Below, one piece after another: positions 45,656-55,418 of a stretch of 64,000 nt of DNA. Under the pieces are notes generated by a model. It was not told the origin of the DNA. It saw only the letters and a list, made by a program, of their open reading frames with translations, and did no database searches. The stretch is from the NCBI GenBank assembly GCA_028874795.1, contig JAPPHT010000056.1:186001-250000 (forward strand). The letters run 5' to 3'. Each line of letters starts with the position of its first letter. Within the stretch, counting starts at the first letter, position 1. Origin of the DNA: Chloroflexota bacterium. GTDB lineage: Bacteria; Chloroflexota; Dehalococcoidia; Lucifugimonadales; Australimonadaceae. A program made the position numbers and the translations under genes.

Positions 45656-47215
45656 ATGTGGGAAGCAAGCATCAGCGCGGCTGAACACCTGTTCAGCCGC
45701 GGCCCGCTCATAGCGTTCGCCATCATCACGCCCATCGCCCTGTTCAACGGCGTGATGATCGCCGGAGGCGTGCCGGTCTTCATCCTGTTGCTCAGCTTCG
45801 CGGCACAACTCGACCCCTTCATAGCACTGCCGGCCGCGGTCTTCTACGCGGCCGCGAACGACGCGACGGAGCCGATACCCTCGATCCTGATCGGCGTGCC
45901 GGGCTCCCGAGGCTCCCAGGCCACGATCATCGACGGCTACCCGATGTCGCGGCAGGGCCGCGCCGGCGAGGCGCTCGGCGCCGTATACGTCTCCTCGCTC
46001 ATCGGCGGCATCGTCGGCGCTGTGCTGCTCATGAGCGTTCTCCCCGTCGCGCGCGAGCTGCTCAAGCTCTTCGGGGCGGCGGAGTTCTTCCTCCTCACGC
46101 TCCTCGGCATCATGACGGTGGCGTTGCTCAGCTCGGGCGCCATGGTCAAGGGGTTGCTCACCGCGGCGTTCGGACTCGCCATCGCGCTCATCGGCTTCTC
46201 ACCCATCGGCGGAGTGGTCCGCGCGAACATGGGCATCGGTTACCTGTGGGACGGCCTCCCCATCGTGCCGATGCTGCTGGGGCTGTTTGCGATACCGGAG
46301 CTGGCCAACCTGGTCGTCAGCAACACCACGATAGCGACGGAGCGGCTGGACGAGGTGCTCTCCGGCTCCGGAGAGGGCGTCAAGAAGGGCATGAAGGAGG
46401 CGACGCGCCACAAGTGGCTCATCACACGCTCATCGCTCATCGGCGCCGCGGTGGGCATGATGCCGGGACTCGGCGCGGTGCCGGCACACTGGATCGCCTA
46501 CGCGCAGGCGCGCCAGACAGAGCCGGGAGCGGTCGAGTCGTTCGGCACCGGCGACATCAGAGGCGTCATCGCACCAGAGGCGTCGAACAACGCGATCGAC
46601 GGCGGAGTGCTGGTGCCAACGCTGTTCTTCTCGATACCCGGCAGCCCGAACATGGTGCTCATCCTCGCCATGCTCATCCTGGTCGGCATCCAGCCGGGCC
46701 CGCCGATGCTCAACAAGCACCTGGACCTCACCATCTCGCTCGTGTGGACGATCGTGCTCGCGAACATAATCGTGGTGCCCATCGTGCTGCGGTTCGCGCC
46801 GCTCATCGCGCGCGTGACGGTGATACCGCCGAACATCCTCTTCCCGCTGGTGATGGCAATCATCGTCATCGGCGTCTACCAGAGCTCGCAATCGGTGGGA
46901 GACCTCTGGCTGTTCGCGGCGGCGGGAGTGCTGGGCCTGTTCATGAAGGCGTACGGCTGGCCCCGGCCACCCATCGTCATCGCGATCGCGCTGGCGAACG
47001 AGACCGAGAAGTGGCTCTGGATCGCCACCAACACGTACGGCTGGGAGATGTTCACGCGCTGGCAGTTCCTCAATATCCTGGCGCTCGTCGTCATCGCAGC
47101 GGTCATCGGCCTCCGCACGCAGCAGAGCGCCTCGCGCATCCGCGCGGCTGAGGAAGCGGAGCACCCGGACGCGGCAGCGGAAGCGGAGCGCCGGGCGGGA
47201 GAGCCATCGCCATGA
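45656..47215 (+). CDS. TctA family permease
   Basis: FAIITPIALFNGVMIAGGVPVFILLL, PIPSILIGVPGSRGSQATIIDGYPMSRQGRAGEALGAVYVSSLIGGIVGAVLL. Confidence 0.9.
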   Translation: MWEASISAAEHLFSRGPLIAFAIITPIALFNGVMIAGGVPVFILLLSFAAQLDPFIALPAAVFYAAANDATEPIPSILIGVPGSRGSQATIIDGYPMSRQGRAGEALGAVYVSSLIGGIVGAVLLMSVLPVARELLKLFGAAEFFLLTLLGIMTVALLSSGAMVKGLLTAAFGLAIALIGFSPIGGVVRANMGIGYLWDGLPIVPMLLGLFAIPELANLVVSNTTIATERLDEVLSGSGEGVKKGMKEATRHKWLITRSSLIGAAVGMMPGLGAVPAHWIAYAQARQTEPGAVESFGTGDIRGVIAPEASNNAIDGGVLVPTLFFSIPGSPNMVLILAMLILVGIQPGPPMLNKHLDLTISLVWTIVLANIIVVPIVLRFAPLIARVTVIPPNILFPLVMAIIVIGVYQSSQSVGDLWLFAAAGVLGLFMKAYGWPRPPIVIAIALANETEKWLWIATNTYGWEMFTRWQFLNILALVVIAAVIGLRTQQSASRIRAAEEAEHPDAAAEAERRAGEPSP

Positions 47216-47847
47216 CATCCCGCACCAACGGCACGACGGTCCCGCGCAACCGCTTCATGACCGTGGAGTTCATCGGGGAGGTGGTCCTCCTCGCCGCCGT
47301 GGGGGCGTTCTTCGTTTACATGTACCTCGACTCGGTGGACTGGGAGACCGGACCCCTGCCATGGCTTCCCTGGCGGCTCGATTGGGGCGACGGCGGATGG
47401 CTGCTGCCGCGCATCGCTATCCTGTTCGGAACGCCTTTCTGGTTCTGGCGCGCCGTCTCCCTCTTTCAGGCCGGCAAGTCCACCGAGGGCGGCCAGATCA
47501 TGGACACCGGCTTCCTGGAAACAGACGACCCTCCTGCCACCATCGCGTTGCGCTGGGTGCAACTGCTTGGCACGACGGGCGGACTGCTGATAGCCCTCTG
47601 GGTGTTCGGCTTCCACATCGCCGTGCCCGCCTACACCGTCCTCTATCTCGTCATCTTCGGCAGGATGAAGTGGTACTGGACGCTCATCCCGGCGGTGTTC
47701 TTCGAGATCATCATCGTCGGCATCTACGGCTACATCCTTCTGGCGGAATGGGGCACGCCGGTGGCCCGTGACTGGCCAGTCATCGGCTCCATCTGGGACG
47801 CAGCCGTGGATGCCTGGCACAACTACTACGCCTCCAATATCGAGTAG
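47212..47847 (+). CDS. TctB-like small membrane protein
   Basis: Four-TM pattern directly downstream of and overlapping tctA (ATGA overlap). Confidence 0.65.
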   Translation: MTSRTNGTTVPRNRFMTVEFIGEVVLLAAVGAFFVYMYLDSVDWETGPLPWLPWRLDWGDGGWLLPRIAILFGTPFWFWRAVSLFQAGKSTEGGQIMDTGFLETDDPPATIALRWVQLLGTTGGLLIALWVFGFHIAVPAYTVLYLVIFGRMKWYWTLIPAVFFEIIIVGIYGYILLAEWGTPVARDWPVIGSIWDAAVDAWHNYYASNIE

Positions 47848-47877
47848 CACCCAACCGCCGCGGGGAGGACGAACAGG

Positions 47878-48192
47878 GTGAGCAAGGCACCGGAGAACCA
47901 GGCAACGAAGAAGCTCTACTCCTTCGGCATAGTCCTGCTGGGCAGCCTGATAGGCGGCGCTGCCGTGGTTGGCGTGCTCCGGGAACAGAACTTCGGGTTC
48001 TTCACGAGCGGAGAGATGGTCCACGCATGGGGACGGTTGTCCTCACTGGTCCTCGCCATCGGGATCTTCCTGTGGGGACTGCGTGAGATGAGGCAGGCGA
48101 ACGCAAGCAGCGGCGAAGTTGCCGCAGCGGTCGTCGGCGGTCTGGCAGTCGTTGCGGCGTCAGGCTACTTCCTCGAGTCCCTCATCACGTAA
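47878..48192 (+). CDS. small membrane protein (104 aa)
   Basis: IVLLGSLIGGAAVVGVLREQNFGFFTSGEMVHAWGRLSSLVLAIGIFLWGL..; co-directional in the tct operon. Confidence 0.6.
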   Translation: MSKAPENQATKKLYSFGIVLLGSLIGGAAVVGVLREQNFGFFTSGEMVHAWGRLSSLVLAIGIFLWGLREMRQANASSGEVAAAVVGGLAVVAASGYFLESLIT

Positions 48193-48266
48193 CTTGCCGC
48201 AGGGAGTATCATTACCGGTAGGGTTCCACCAGACAGAACGCTGACTCACAGGAGGAGTAACACGCA

Positions 48267-49535
48267 ATGCTGTCCACCGCGAACAACGAAATGATCACCC
48301 GAGTGGGCCCGGGAACGCCGATGGGCGAAGCCATGCGGCGCTACTGGATACCCGCGCTCATGGACTTCGAACTGCCGGAGCCCGACTGCGACCCCGTGCG
48401 CGTGCGGCTCCTCGGCGAGAACCTCGTGGCCTTCCGCGACTCGAAGGGGCGCATAGGCCTCCTGCCGGACGCGTGCCCGCACCGCCGCGTGAGCCTCTAC
48501 TTCGGCAGGAACGAGGAAGAGGGCCTGCGCTGCGTCTACCACGGCTGGAAGTTCGACGTGGACGGCATCTGCGTAGACCAGCCGAACGAGCCGATGGAGA
48601 GCAACTTCCAGCACAAGGTGAAGACCCGCGCCTACAAGACCTGGGAGGGCGGCAACGTCATCTGGGCTTACATGGGCCCGTTGGACCAGGTCCCGCCTCC
48701 GCCCGCGTTCGAGTGGACGACCGTGCCGGACTCGCACCGGGGCGTCACGAAGCTCGTCCAGACCTGCAACTGGGTGCAGGCTGTCGAAGGCGGCATCGAC
48801 ACGTCCCACTCCTCTTTCCTCCACAACAACGACCTCTCCGACAAGACGCTGCTCCGCTCCCGCTCGACCGCTCCGTACCTCGAGGTCGAGCAGACCAACT
48901 ACGGCTACACCTACAGCTCAGTGCGGCCGCTCTCCAAGGATGAGGGCAACTACGTGCGCACGTACCACTACGTGCTGCCGTTCCATCAGCTCCGCGCAGG
49001 ACAGGTGGGACGCAGCGGCGAGCCGGTGCAGCCCCGGAGCTCAGGCCACTGCTGGGTGCCGATAGACGACGAGAACACGATGGTGTTCAACTGGACCTTC
49101 ACCTGGGACGAGAACCCGCTCCCCGACAAGGAGAAGCGTCTGGCGGGCACCGGGAACGAGTGGGACGTCGACATAGACCGCACCACGTTCCGCACGGTGC
49201 GCAACAAGGGGAACGACTGGCTGATCGACCGGCAGATGCAGCGCACAGAGAACTTCACCGGCATCGTCGGCGTCAACACCCAGGACCGCGCGTTGCAGGA
49301 GACGATGGGGACCATCGCCGACCGCAGCCAGGAGCACCTCGGCACCAGCGACCGCGCCATCATCGCGATGCGCAAGCTGCTGCAGGAGGCTATCCGCGTG
49401 AACGCGGACGGCGGTACGCCAAAGGGCAGCCAGGGCGAGTTCGTCGGCATCCGCGCCATTGACCGCATCCTCCCCGCCGACCAGCCGTGGTCCGTCCTCA
49501 AGCCGGACATGTACCCGGTGACAGCCGGGCGCTAG
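48267..49535 (+). CDS. Rieske ring-hydroxylating oxygenase alpha subunit (paralog 4)
   Basis: CPHRRVSLYFGRNEEEGLRCVYHGWKFDVDGICVDQPNEP; GGIDTSHSSFLH. Confidence 0.9.
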   Translation: MLSTANNEMITRVGPGTPMGEAMRRYWIPALMDFELPEPDCDPVRVRLLGENLVAFRDSKGRIGLLPDACPHRRVSLYFGRNEEEGLRCVYHGWKFDVDGICVDQPNEPMESNFQHKVKTRAYKTWEGGNVIWAYMGPLDQVPPPPAFEWTTVPDSHRGVTKLVQTCNWVQAVEGGIDTSHSSFLHNNDLSDKTLLRSRSTAPYLEVEQTNYGYTYSSVRPLSKDEGNYVRTYHYVLPFHQLRAGQVGRSGEPVQPRSSGHCWVPIDDENTMVFNWTFTWDENPLPDKEKRLAGTGNEWDVDIDRTTFRTVRNKGNDWLIDRQMQRTENFTGIVGVNTQDRALQETMGTIADRSQEHLGTSDRAIIAMRKLLQEAIRVNADGGTPKGSQGEFVGIRAIDRILPADQPWSVLKPDMYPVTAGR

Positions 49536-49572
49536 GCAGCCGCGCCGCTGGGCGCGCACGAGAGAAACACAC

Positions 49573-49602
49573 ACGGCAGGGCTCGACGATGAGCCCTGCC
49601 GT
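49573..49602 (+). terminator. hairpin terminator downstream of Rieske paralog 4
   Basis: ACGGCAGGGCTC-GACGAT-GAGCCCTGCCGT (12-bp perfect stem), followed by ATGTTATTGT. Confidence 0.75.
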
Positions 49603-49624
49603 ATGTTATTGTCCGTACAACGGG

Positions 49625-49646
49625 TGCCGTACAGTTCTGTACGGCA
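49625..49646. promoter_or_regulatory. palindromic operator candidate upstream of the RHH/PIN locus
   Basis: TGCCGTACAG-TT-CTGTACGGCA perfect 10-bp inverted repeat next to the SD/start of the RHH gene. Confidence 0.6.
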
Positions 49647-49660
49647 AAGGAGGTACGGCA

Positions 49661-49915
49661 GTGAGTGTACGGCTCGAGGTCCGGCTGGACGAGAAGCGCC
49701 GCGCGCAACTGGAAGAGATCGCCGGGAACAGGGGCGCTTCCATCTCGGAAGTGGTACGCGCCCTCATAGACGACGCGTATGAGGAGATCATCCGGGAAGA
49801 CCGGCGCCGCGCGGTCCAGGAACTTATCACCATGAACGTCGAAGAAATGCCCGATCCGGAAGAACTGGCGCGCCAGTTGAACAACAAGTATGAACCAGCC
49901 GACTACAGGCTCTAG
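49661..49915 (+). CDS. ribbon-helix-helix antitoxin
   Basis: GTG start after AAAGGAGG; MSVRLEVRLDEKRRAQLEEIAGNRGASISEVVRALIDDAYEEI. Confidence 0.8.
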   Translation: MSVRLEVRLDEKRRAQLEEIAGNRGASISEVVRALIDDAYEEIIREDRRRAVQELITMNVEEMPDPEELARQLNNKYEPADYRL

Positions 49916-50357
49916 CCCGGCAGGACTGCTTGACACGAACGTTTTTGTGTATGCCGCAGGCAGCGATCATCCGCTCCGTGAACCGTGTGCCCGTGTGGTG
50001 GAGTTGGTGAACGCGCACCCAGACAGGTTCTTGACTAACTCAGAGGTCTTTCAGGAGATCATCCACCGGTACCGCTCTGTACAGCGATGGGAGATGGGAA
50101 GGGAGGTCTTCAACAGGTTCGCCCGGATAATGCGAGGACGGATCGAGCCGGTATACGCACAGGACGTTCTCGACGCCGCGGTGCTGGCCGACGACCACCC
50201 CAACATCAGTTCGCGTGATCTCGTCCATGCCGCAGTCGCGCTGCGGCTCGGCGTGTCGCACATCATCTCCACGGATACGGACTTCGACCGCCTGCCGGTC
50301 GTAACCCGGCTGGCCCCGGAGCGCATCGACGAATGGGCCGTCGCCCTGTTCGCGTAG
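49890..50357 (+). CDS. PIN-domain toxin (VapC-like)
   Basis: LLDTNVFVYAAGSDHPLREPCARVVELV..DVLDAAVLADDHPNISSRDLVHAAVALRLGVSHIISTDTDFDRL; overlaps the antitoxin. Confidence 0.88.
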   Translation: MNQPTTGSSPAGLLDTNVFVYAAGSDHPLREPCARVVELVNAHPDRFLTNSEVFQEIIHRYRSVQRWEMGREVFNRFARIMRGRIEPVYAQDVLDAAVLADDHPNISSRDLVHAAVALRLGVSHIISTDTDFDRLPVVTRLAPERIDEWAVALFA

Positions 50358-50388
50358 GACTCGTGCGGGCACATGACGCCCCCCTGCC

Positions 50389-51663
50389 CTACGCCCGCTT
50401 CGTCACCGGCCTAGCGAGCGCGAACGCAACGAATGCGATCCCGAACACCCCCGCGAATATGGTGAACGACAGGTCGTAGCTGTCCGTGATGTCCTTCACC
50501 AATCCCGCGAGTATCGGTCCCACCATGCTCACGCCGGCCATGATGGGCGCGGCGAACCCTCGTATCGTGCCGAACGAGCGGCGTCCGAAGTAGTTCGCGA
50601 ACATCATCCGGCTCACGACCGTCCATACACCCAATGCGGACCCGAACGCGACGCTGAACGCCACCGCCGTCGGGAATGAACTGACTGCTATCGCCAGCAC
50701 CATCGCCGTGAAGTAGAAGAGCACCGACGCGAGCGCGAGGTAGCGCGTGTGAACGCGCTCCATCAACAGTCCCCATCCGAACACGGAGAGCGCCGCCACG
50801 GTCAGATAGATCGTCACCGCCATCGCCGCCGAGAACTGCGACAGGCCCTTGTCCTGGAGGTTCGCATTGATGTGCAGGTTCGTCGCGTTCACCGCCAGCA
50901 CCACCGACGCCTGCCCCACGATGAGGGCCCAGAGCGTTACCGTCCGCTTCGCCTCCGCCAGGCTCCATAACTCCTCGCCGGCCTCCTCCGCGGCTTCGCC
51001 GATGCGCACGTCGTGCGTGGGGCGCCTTCCGTCCGGCAGCATGCCGTAGTCCTCGGGCCTGCGGCGCATGTACGCCGCGCTCGGCAGTACGAGCGCAAGG
51101 AAGGCGAACCCCGCCAGTGCCAGCCACGCCTCCCGCCAGCCCAGCCACGCCATGATCGCCACGATCGGGAGGGGCATGAGCAACTGGCCCGTCCGTTGTC
51201 CGACGCCCAGCAGCCCGACGACACGGCCCCGTTTCTGCACGAACCACGACGCCAGCGCGACCATCGTCCCCAACTGCGCGCCCGCCGCCGCGGTGCCCCG
51301 CGCCAGACCGAAGAATCCCCAGAAGTGCCAGACCTGCGTCATCGCGGCGAGGCCCACCATGCACCCCACCAGGATCATCCCCGCCGCCACCGTCACACCG
51401 CGGGCGCCGCGTTTGTCCAGTATCCGTCCCACCCATATCGAGGAGACGCCGCCCAGTCCCGACCCCAACGCGAAGCCGATGCTGATGGACGTCGCTGACC
51501 AGCCCAGCTCGTCCCGCATGGGGACTACGAACACGCCCACGATGGGCCCCTGCATGGGGACGCTGGCTGCCGCGTTCAGCATGCTCGCGGTCATGATGGC
51601 CCAGCCGTAGTAGACGCGGGGGAACGGCCAGAACCGGGATATGCGGGGCTGCTGCGACGCCAT
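50389..51663 (-). CDS. MFS transporter (oxalate/formate-antiporter-like)
   Basis: RVYYGWAIMTASMLNAAASVPMQGPIVGVFVVPMRDELGWSATSISIGFALGSGLGG; ~12 TM. Confidence 0.88.
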   Translation of the reverse strand: MASQQPRISRFWPFPRVYYGWAIMTASMLNAAASVPMQGPIVGVFVVPMRDELGWSATSISIGFALGSGLGGVSSIWVGRILDKRGARGVTVAAGMILVGCMVGLAAMTQVWHFWGFFGLARGTAAAGAQLGTMVALASWFVQKRGRVVGLLGVGQRTGQLLMPLPIVAIMAWLGWREAWLALAGFAFLALVLPSAAYMRRRPEDYGMLPDGRRPTHDVRIGEAAEEAGEELWSLAEAKRTVTLWALIVGQASVVLAVNATNLHINANLQDKGLSQFSAAMAVTIYLTVAALSVFGWGLLMERVHTRYLALASVLFYFTAMVLAIAVSSFPTAVAFSVAFGSALGVWTVVSRMMFANYFGRRSFGTIRGFAAPIMAGVSMVGPILAGLVKDITDSYDLSFTIFAGVFGIAFVAFALARPVTKRA

Positions 51664-51751
51664 GGGAATGCACGCAACCCTATCACCCGCGCGCGGCCCG
51701 CGCCTGCAAACGGCTATACTCCCCACGCTCACCCTCCACCCCGAGGCGCCC

Positions 51752-52927
51752 ATGCAACTGTCAGAAGACCAGCGGACGCTCGTCGCCGCCGTCCGCGATT
51801 TCGTCAAGCGAGAGGTTGTCCCCGCCGCGACCGGGCTGGAACTCGCTGACGAGTACCCTCACGCTCTCGTCGAGCAGATGCGTGAGCTCGGCTTCTTCGG
51901 AGCGACCATCCCGGAGGAGTACGGCGGCAGCGGCGCCGGCGCGGAGACCTATGCCCTGCTCATCGAGGAGCTCGCCAGGGGATGGATGAGCCTCACCGGC
52001 GTATTGAACACCCACCTCCTCGTCGCGCACATGATCGATTCCTTCGGCACGCCGGAGCAGAAGGAGCGCCTGCTGCCCGTCATGGCAGTGGGAGAGCGGC
52101 GCGCCGCCCTCTGCATCACCGAACCCGACGCGGGAACGGACGTGGCCGCCGTCAAGACGAGCGCGGTCCGCGATGGCGACGACTACGTTGTCAACGGGCG
52201 CAAGATGTTCATCACCAACGGACGCTACGCCGGCATCTACGCCATCGTCTGCAAGACCGACCTGCAGGCCGACCCGCCGCACCGCGGCATCAGCATCCTC
52301 CTCGGCGAGAAGGGCCCCGGACTCGATGTGGTGCGGGACATACCCAAGCTCGGCTACCGCGGCGTGGAGACCACGGAGATCGCGTTCGAGGACTACCGCA
52401 CGCCCGCGACGAACCTGCTCGGCGGAGCGGAGGGCGAGGGCTTCCGGCACGTCATGGGCGGGCTGGAGCTGGGCCGCATCAACGTCGCCGCGCGGGCCGT
52501 CGGCGTAGCGCGCGCCGCGCTGGAGGCGGCGATGCAGTACGCGCAGCAGCGGCGCACGTTCGGCAAGGCCATCGCGGAGCACCAGGCGATCCAGCAGAAG
52601 CTCGCGGACATGGCGACCCAGGTGAAGGCCGCGCACCTGCTGGTGATGGACGCCGCCCGCAAGAAGGACCAGGGCCAGCGGGTCGACCTCGAAGCAGGGA
52701 TGGCGAAGCTGTTCGCGAGCGAGACGTGCCTGAACGTCGCCACCGAAGCGATGCGCATCCACGGTGGCGTCGGCTACACGCAGGACCTCCCCGTCGAGCG
52801 CTACTTCCGTGACGCCCCGCTCATGATCATCGGCGAGGGCACCAACGAGATCCAGCGGCAGGTCATCGCCCGGAACCTGCTCCGGAACTATCCCTCCGGC
52901 GACTTCCTCTTCGAGGCCGGGTTGTGA
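51752..52927 (+). CDS. acyl-CoA dehydrogenase family protein
   Basis: LCITEPDAGTDVAAVKTSAVRDGDDYVVNGRKMFITNG, YAQQRRTFGKAIAEHQAIQQKLADMA, MRIHGGVGYTQDLPVERYFRDA. Confidence 0.95.
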   Translation: MQLSEDQRTLVAAVRDFVKREVVPAATGLELADEYPHALVEQMRELGFFGATIPEEYGGSGAGAETYALLIEELARGWMSLTGVLNTHLLVAHMIDSFGTPEQKERLLPVMAVGERRAALCITEPDAGTDVAAVKTSAVRDGDDYVVNGRKMFITNGRYAGIYAIVCKTDLQADPPHRGISILLGEKGPGLDVVRDIPKLGYRGVETTEIAFEDYRTPATNLLGGAEGEGFRHVMGGLELGRINVAARAVGVARAALEAAMQYAQQRRTFGKAIAEHQAIQQKLADMATQVKAAHLLVMDAARKKDQGQRVDLEAGMAKLFASETCLNVATEAMRIHGGVGYTQDLPVERYFRDAPLMIIGEGTNEIQRQVIARNLLRNYPSGDFLFEAGL

Positions 52928-54126
52928 GCATGCCGCTGGAAGACGTCCGTATCCTGGAGCTCACCTCCGTCCTCGGCGGACCGCTCGGCGGACGCCTGCT
53001 CGCCGACCTCGGCGCGGACGTCATCAAGATAGAGCAGCCCGGCTCCGGCGACGCCTCGCGCAAGCTCGGCCCCTACTTCCTGAACGGTGAGAGCGCCTAC
53101 TTCCTGGGGTTCAACCGCAACAAGCGCAGCGTCACGCTGAACCTCCAGACGGAACCGGGGCGCGAGGCCTTCTATGCGCTCGCCGCCAAGGCTGACGTGG
53201 TGCTGGACAACTTCCGTCCCGGCGTCCTCGACCGCCTGCGGATAGACCACGAGACGCTCAAGAAGGTCAATCCGTCCATCATCTCCGCGTCGCTCTCCGG
53301 CTTCGGGCAGGACGGCCCCTACGCCGGACGCCCCGCCTTCGACGGCGTCGTGCAGGCGCTGGGCGGCGCCATGAGCGTGACCGGCAACCCCGGCGACGAC
53401 CCCGTGTACATGGGCTTCCCGATGGGCGACGTGGGCGGCGGCTGGGGCCTCGCGTTCGGCGTGCTCACCGCGCTCCACGAGCGTTCCCGAACAGGCGAGG
53501 GCAAGCGCGTCGACGTGAGCATGCTGGACATGCAGGTCTCGTTCCAGGCGCACCTCGCCGCGTTCTACCTTGCGTCCGGCGTCACACCGCAGCCCATAGG
53601 CTCCGGACACCCCAGCAACATCCCGGCCAAGGCGTTCCGCACGAGCGATGAGCGGTGGGTGCAGGTCCACTGCAGCACCGAGCCGTTCTGGTTCAAGACG
53701 GCCGAGATGATGGCTGCAACCGTCCCCGGATACGAATCGCTGCCGGACGACCCCCGATTCAGGACCGCCGACGGCCGGATGAAGCACCGCCGCGAGCTAG
53801 AGGACCTGTTGGCGGAGGCCGTGCGGCAGAAGACGCAGGACGAATGGGGCCGCCTCTTCGCGGAATGGGACGTTCCCGGCGCGCCCATCAACGACATCGC
53901 CGACGTCTACCGGGACCCGCAGGTGCTCCACCGCAACATGCTCGTGGAGATGGACCACCCCACCGCGGGGCGCATCCGCACCTCCGGCAATCCTATCAAG
54001 ACAGGCCACGAGGAGCGTTTCACACCTCCACCGACGCTCGGACAGCACACCGTCGAGGTACTGCGGGAGATCGCGGGCTACACGGACGCGCAGCTCGACG
54101 CCTTGCGGGCCGCTCAGGCGATATAG
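52924..54126 (+). CDS. CaiB/BaiF (family III) CoA-transferase
   Basis: PLEDVRILELTSVLGGPLGGRLLADLGADVIKIEQPGSGDASR, GREAFYALAAKADVVLDNFRPGVLDRL. Confidence 0.95.
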   Translation: MSMPLEDVRILELTSVLGGPLGGRLLADLGADVIKIEQPGSGDASRKLGPYFLNGESAYFLGFNRNKRSVTLNLQTEPGREAFYALAAKADVVLDNFRPGVLDRLRIDHETLKKVNPSIISASLSGFGQDGPYAGRPAFDGVVQALGGAMSVTGNPGDDPVYMGFPMGDVGGGWGLAFGVLTALHERSRTGEGKRVDVSMLDMQVSFQAHLAAFYLASGVTPQPIGSGHPSNIPAKAFRTSDERWVQVHCSTEPFWFKTAEMMAATVPGYESLPDDPRFRTADGRMKHRRELEDLLAEAVRQKTQDEWGRLFAEWDVPGAPINDIADVYRDPQVLHRNMLVEMDHPTAGRIRTSGNPIKTGHEERFTPPPTLGQHTVEVLREIAGYTDAQLDALRAAQAI

Positions 54127-54140
54127 GTCCGGCCCGCGTC

Positions 54141-55409
54141 ATGCAGACCCAGGAGTCGCCGGCGCCGGACATCACCCGGCTCGCCGTACCCATCGCCATC
54201 ATCTTCTTCATGTGGGGCTTCGGCACCGGCGCGCTGTGGGTGGCGCGTCCCCTCTTCGCTCTTGCGCTCGGGGGCACGCTGCTGCAGGTCGGCCTCGTCT
54301 CTGCACTCAGCGCGACGCCGCGGCCCATCTTCGGTCCCGTCACCGGCCTCCTGTGCGACCGCTGGGGCAGACGCCCCCTGCTCATCCTGGCCGCGATCGG
54401 TCACGGCGGCATACTCGTCGCTCAGTTCGCCAGCACCAGCTATCTGCATTTCGTCCTGCTGGAGGGTCTGGCCGGCATCAGTATCGCCATCTGGACCATC
54501 AGTTCCAGCGTCCTCATAGCCGACATCACGAAGATCGCGAGCCGCGGCCGCGCGGTAGCCTTCCGCGACACGGCGATGCGCCTGGGCATGCTCGCCGGGC
54601 CCATCGTCGGCGGCGTCATCGCCGCCCAGTTCGAGTGGCGCTGGGTGTTCATCTTCATCGCATCCACCAAGGTCGTGGCCATCTACATCGTGCTGTTCTT
54701 CATCCCGGAGACGAAACCGGCGAGCGTCCCGCTCGGGGCCACCGGGCGTCCGGGCGCCATACGGGCCTCCGGCGCCGGCATTCCATGGGCCATGTTCCGC
54801 ACCAGGTCGTTCGTTGCGATCGCCGCCGCCACCGTCTGCTTCGGCATGATCGGCCTGGGGCCGGGCCTCTTCCGTACCTACTACCCCGTCCACGCGCAGG
54901 AGACGCTGATGCTCGCCCCGGACGTTATCGGCAACCTCGTGGCCATGGGGGCCGTGCTGACGTTGCTCACGGCTGCCCCTGTCGGTTTCGCGGTCGACCG
55001 GTTCGGCCGCAAGTGGCCCCTCGTGCTCGGACTCGTCCTGCTCGGCGCTGCCGTTTACCTGCTTGGGATGTCGGCTGCCTTCATCGGCGTTGCTGCAGCC
55101 TTCGCGGTCTTCGCCATAGCCGAGGGGATGAACAGCAACACGATGCAGACCTACGCCATGGACCTTGCACCCGCCGCGCAGCGAGGCGTCTTCCTCAGCG
55201 CGTTCCACGTGGCGACGAGCTCCGGCATGATAGCCGGGCCGCTGCTCGCGGGGCTCCTGGCGGAGCGCGTGGGGCTGGAGACGACGCTCATCATCTTCAC
55301 AGGCGTCGTCGCCAGTTGCGTGCTGCTGTTCGCCGTGCTCGCTCAGGAGACGCTGCAGCGGGGGCAGCGGCAGGACTCTCCTGCCAGCCACACGGGTTTC
55401 CCTTCCTAG
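54141..55409 (+). CDS. MFS transporter
   Basis: ~12 TM; PVTGLLCDRWGRRPLLILAAIGH; VDRFGRKWPLVLGL. Confidence 0.88.
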   Translation: MQTQESPAPDITRLAVPIAIIFFMWGFGTGALWVARPLFALALGGTLLQVGLVSALSATPRPIFGPVTGLLCDRWGRRPLLILAAIGHGGILVAQFASTSYLHFVLLEGLAGISIAIWTISSSVLIADITKIASRGRAVAFRDTAMRLGMLAGPIVGGVIAAQFEWRWVFIFIASTKVVAIYIVLFFIPETKPASVPLGATGRPGAIRASGAGIPWAMFRTRSFVAIAAATVCFGMIGLGPGLFRTYYPVHAQETLMLAPDVIGNLVAMGAVLTLLTAAPVGFAVDRFGRKWPLVLGLVLLGAAVYLLGMSAAFIGVAAAFAVFAIAEGMNSNTMQTYAMDLAPAAQRGVFLSAFHVATSSGMIAGPLLAGLLAERVGLETTLIIFTGVVASCVLLFAVLAQETLQRGQRQDSPASHTGFPS

Positions 55410-55418
55410 CGACGCTCC

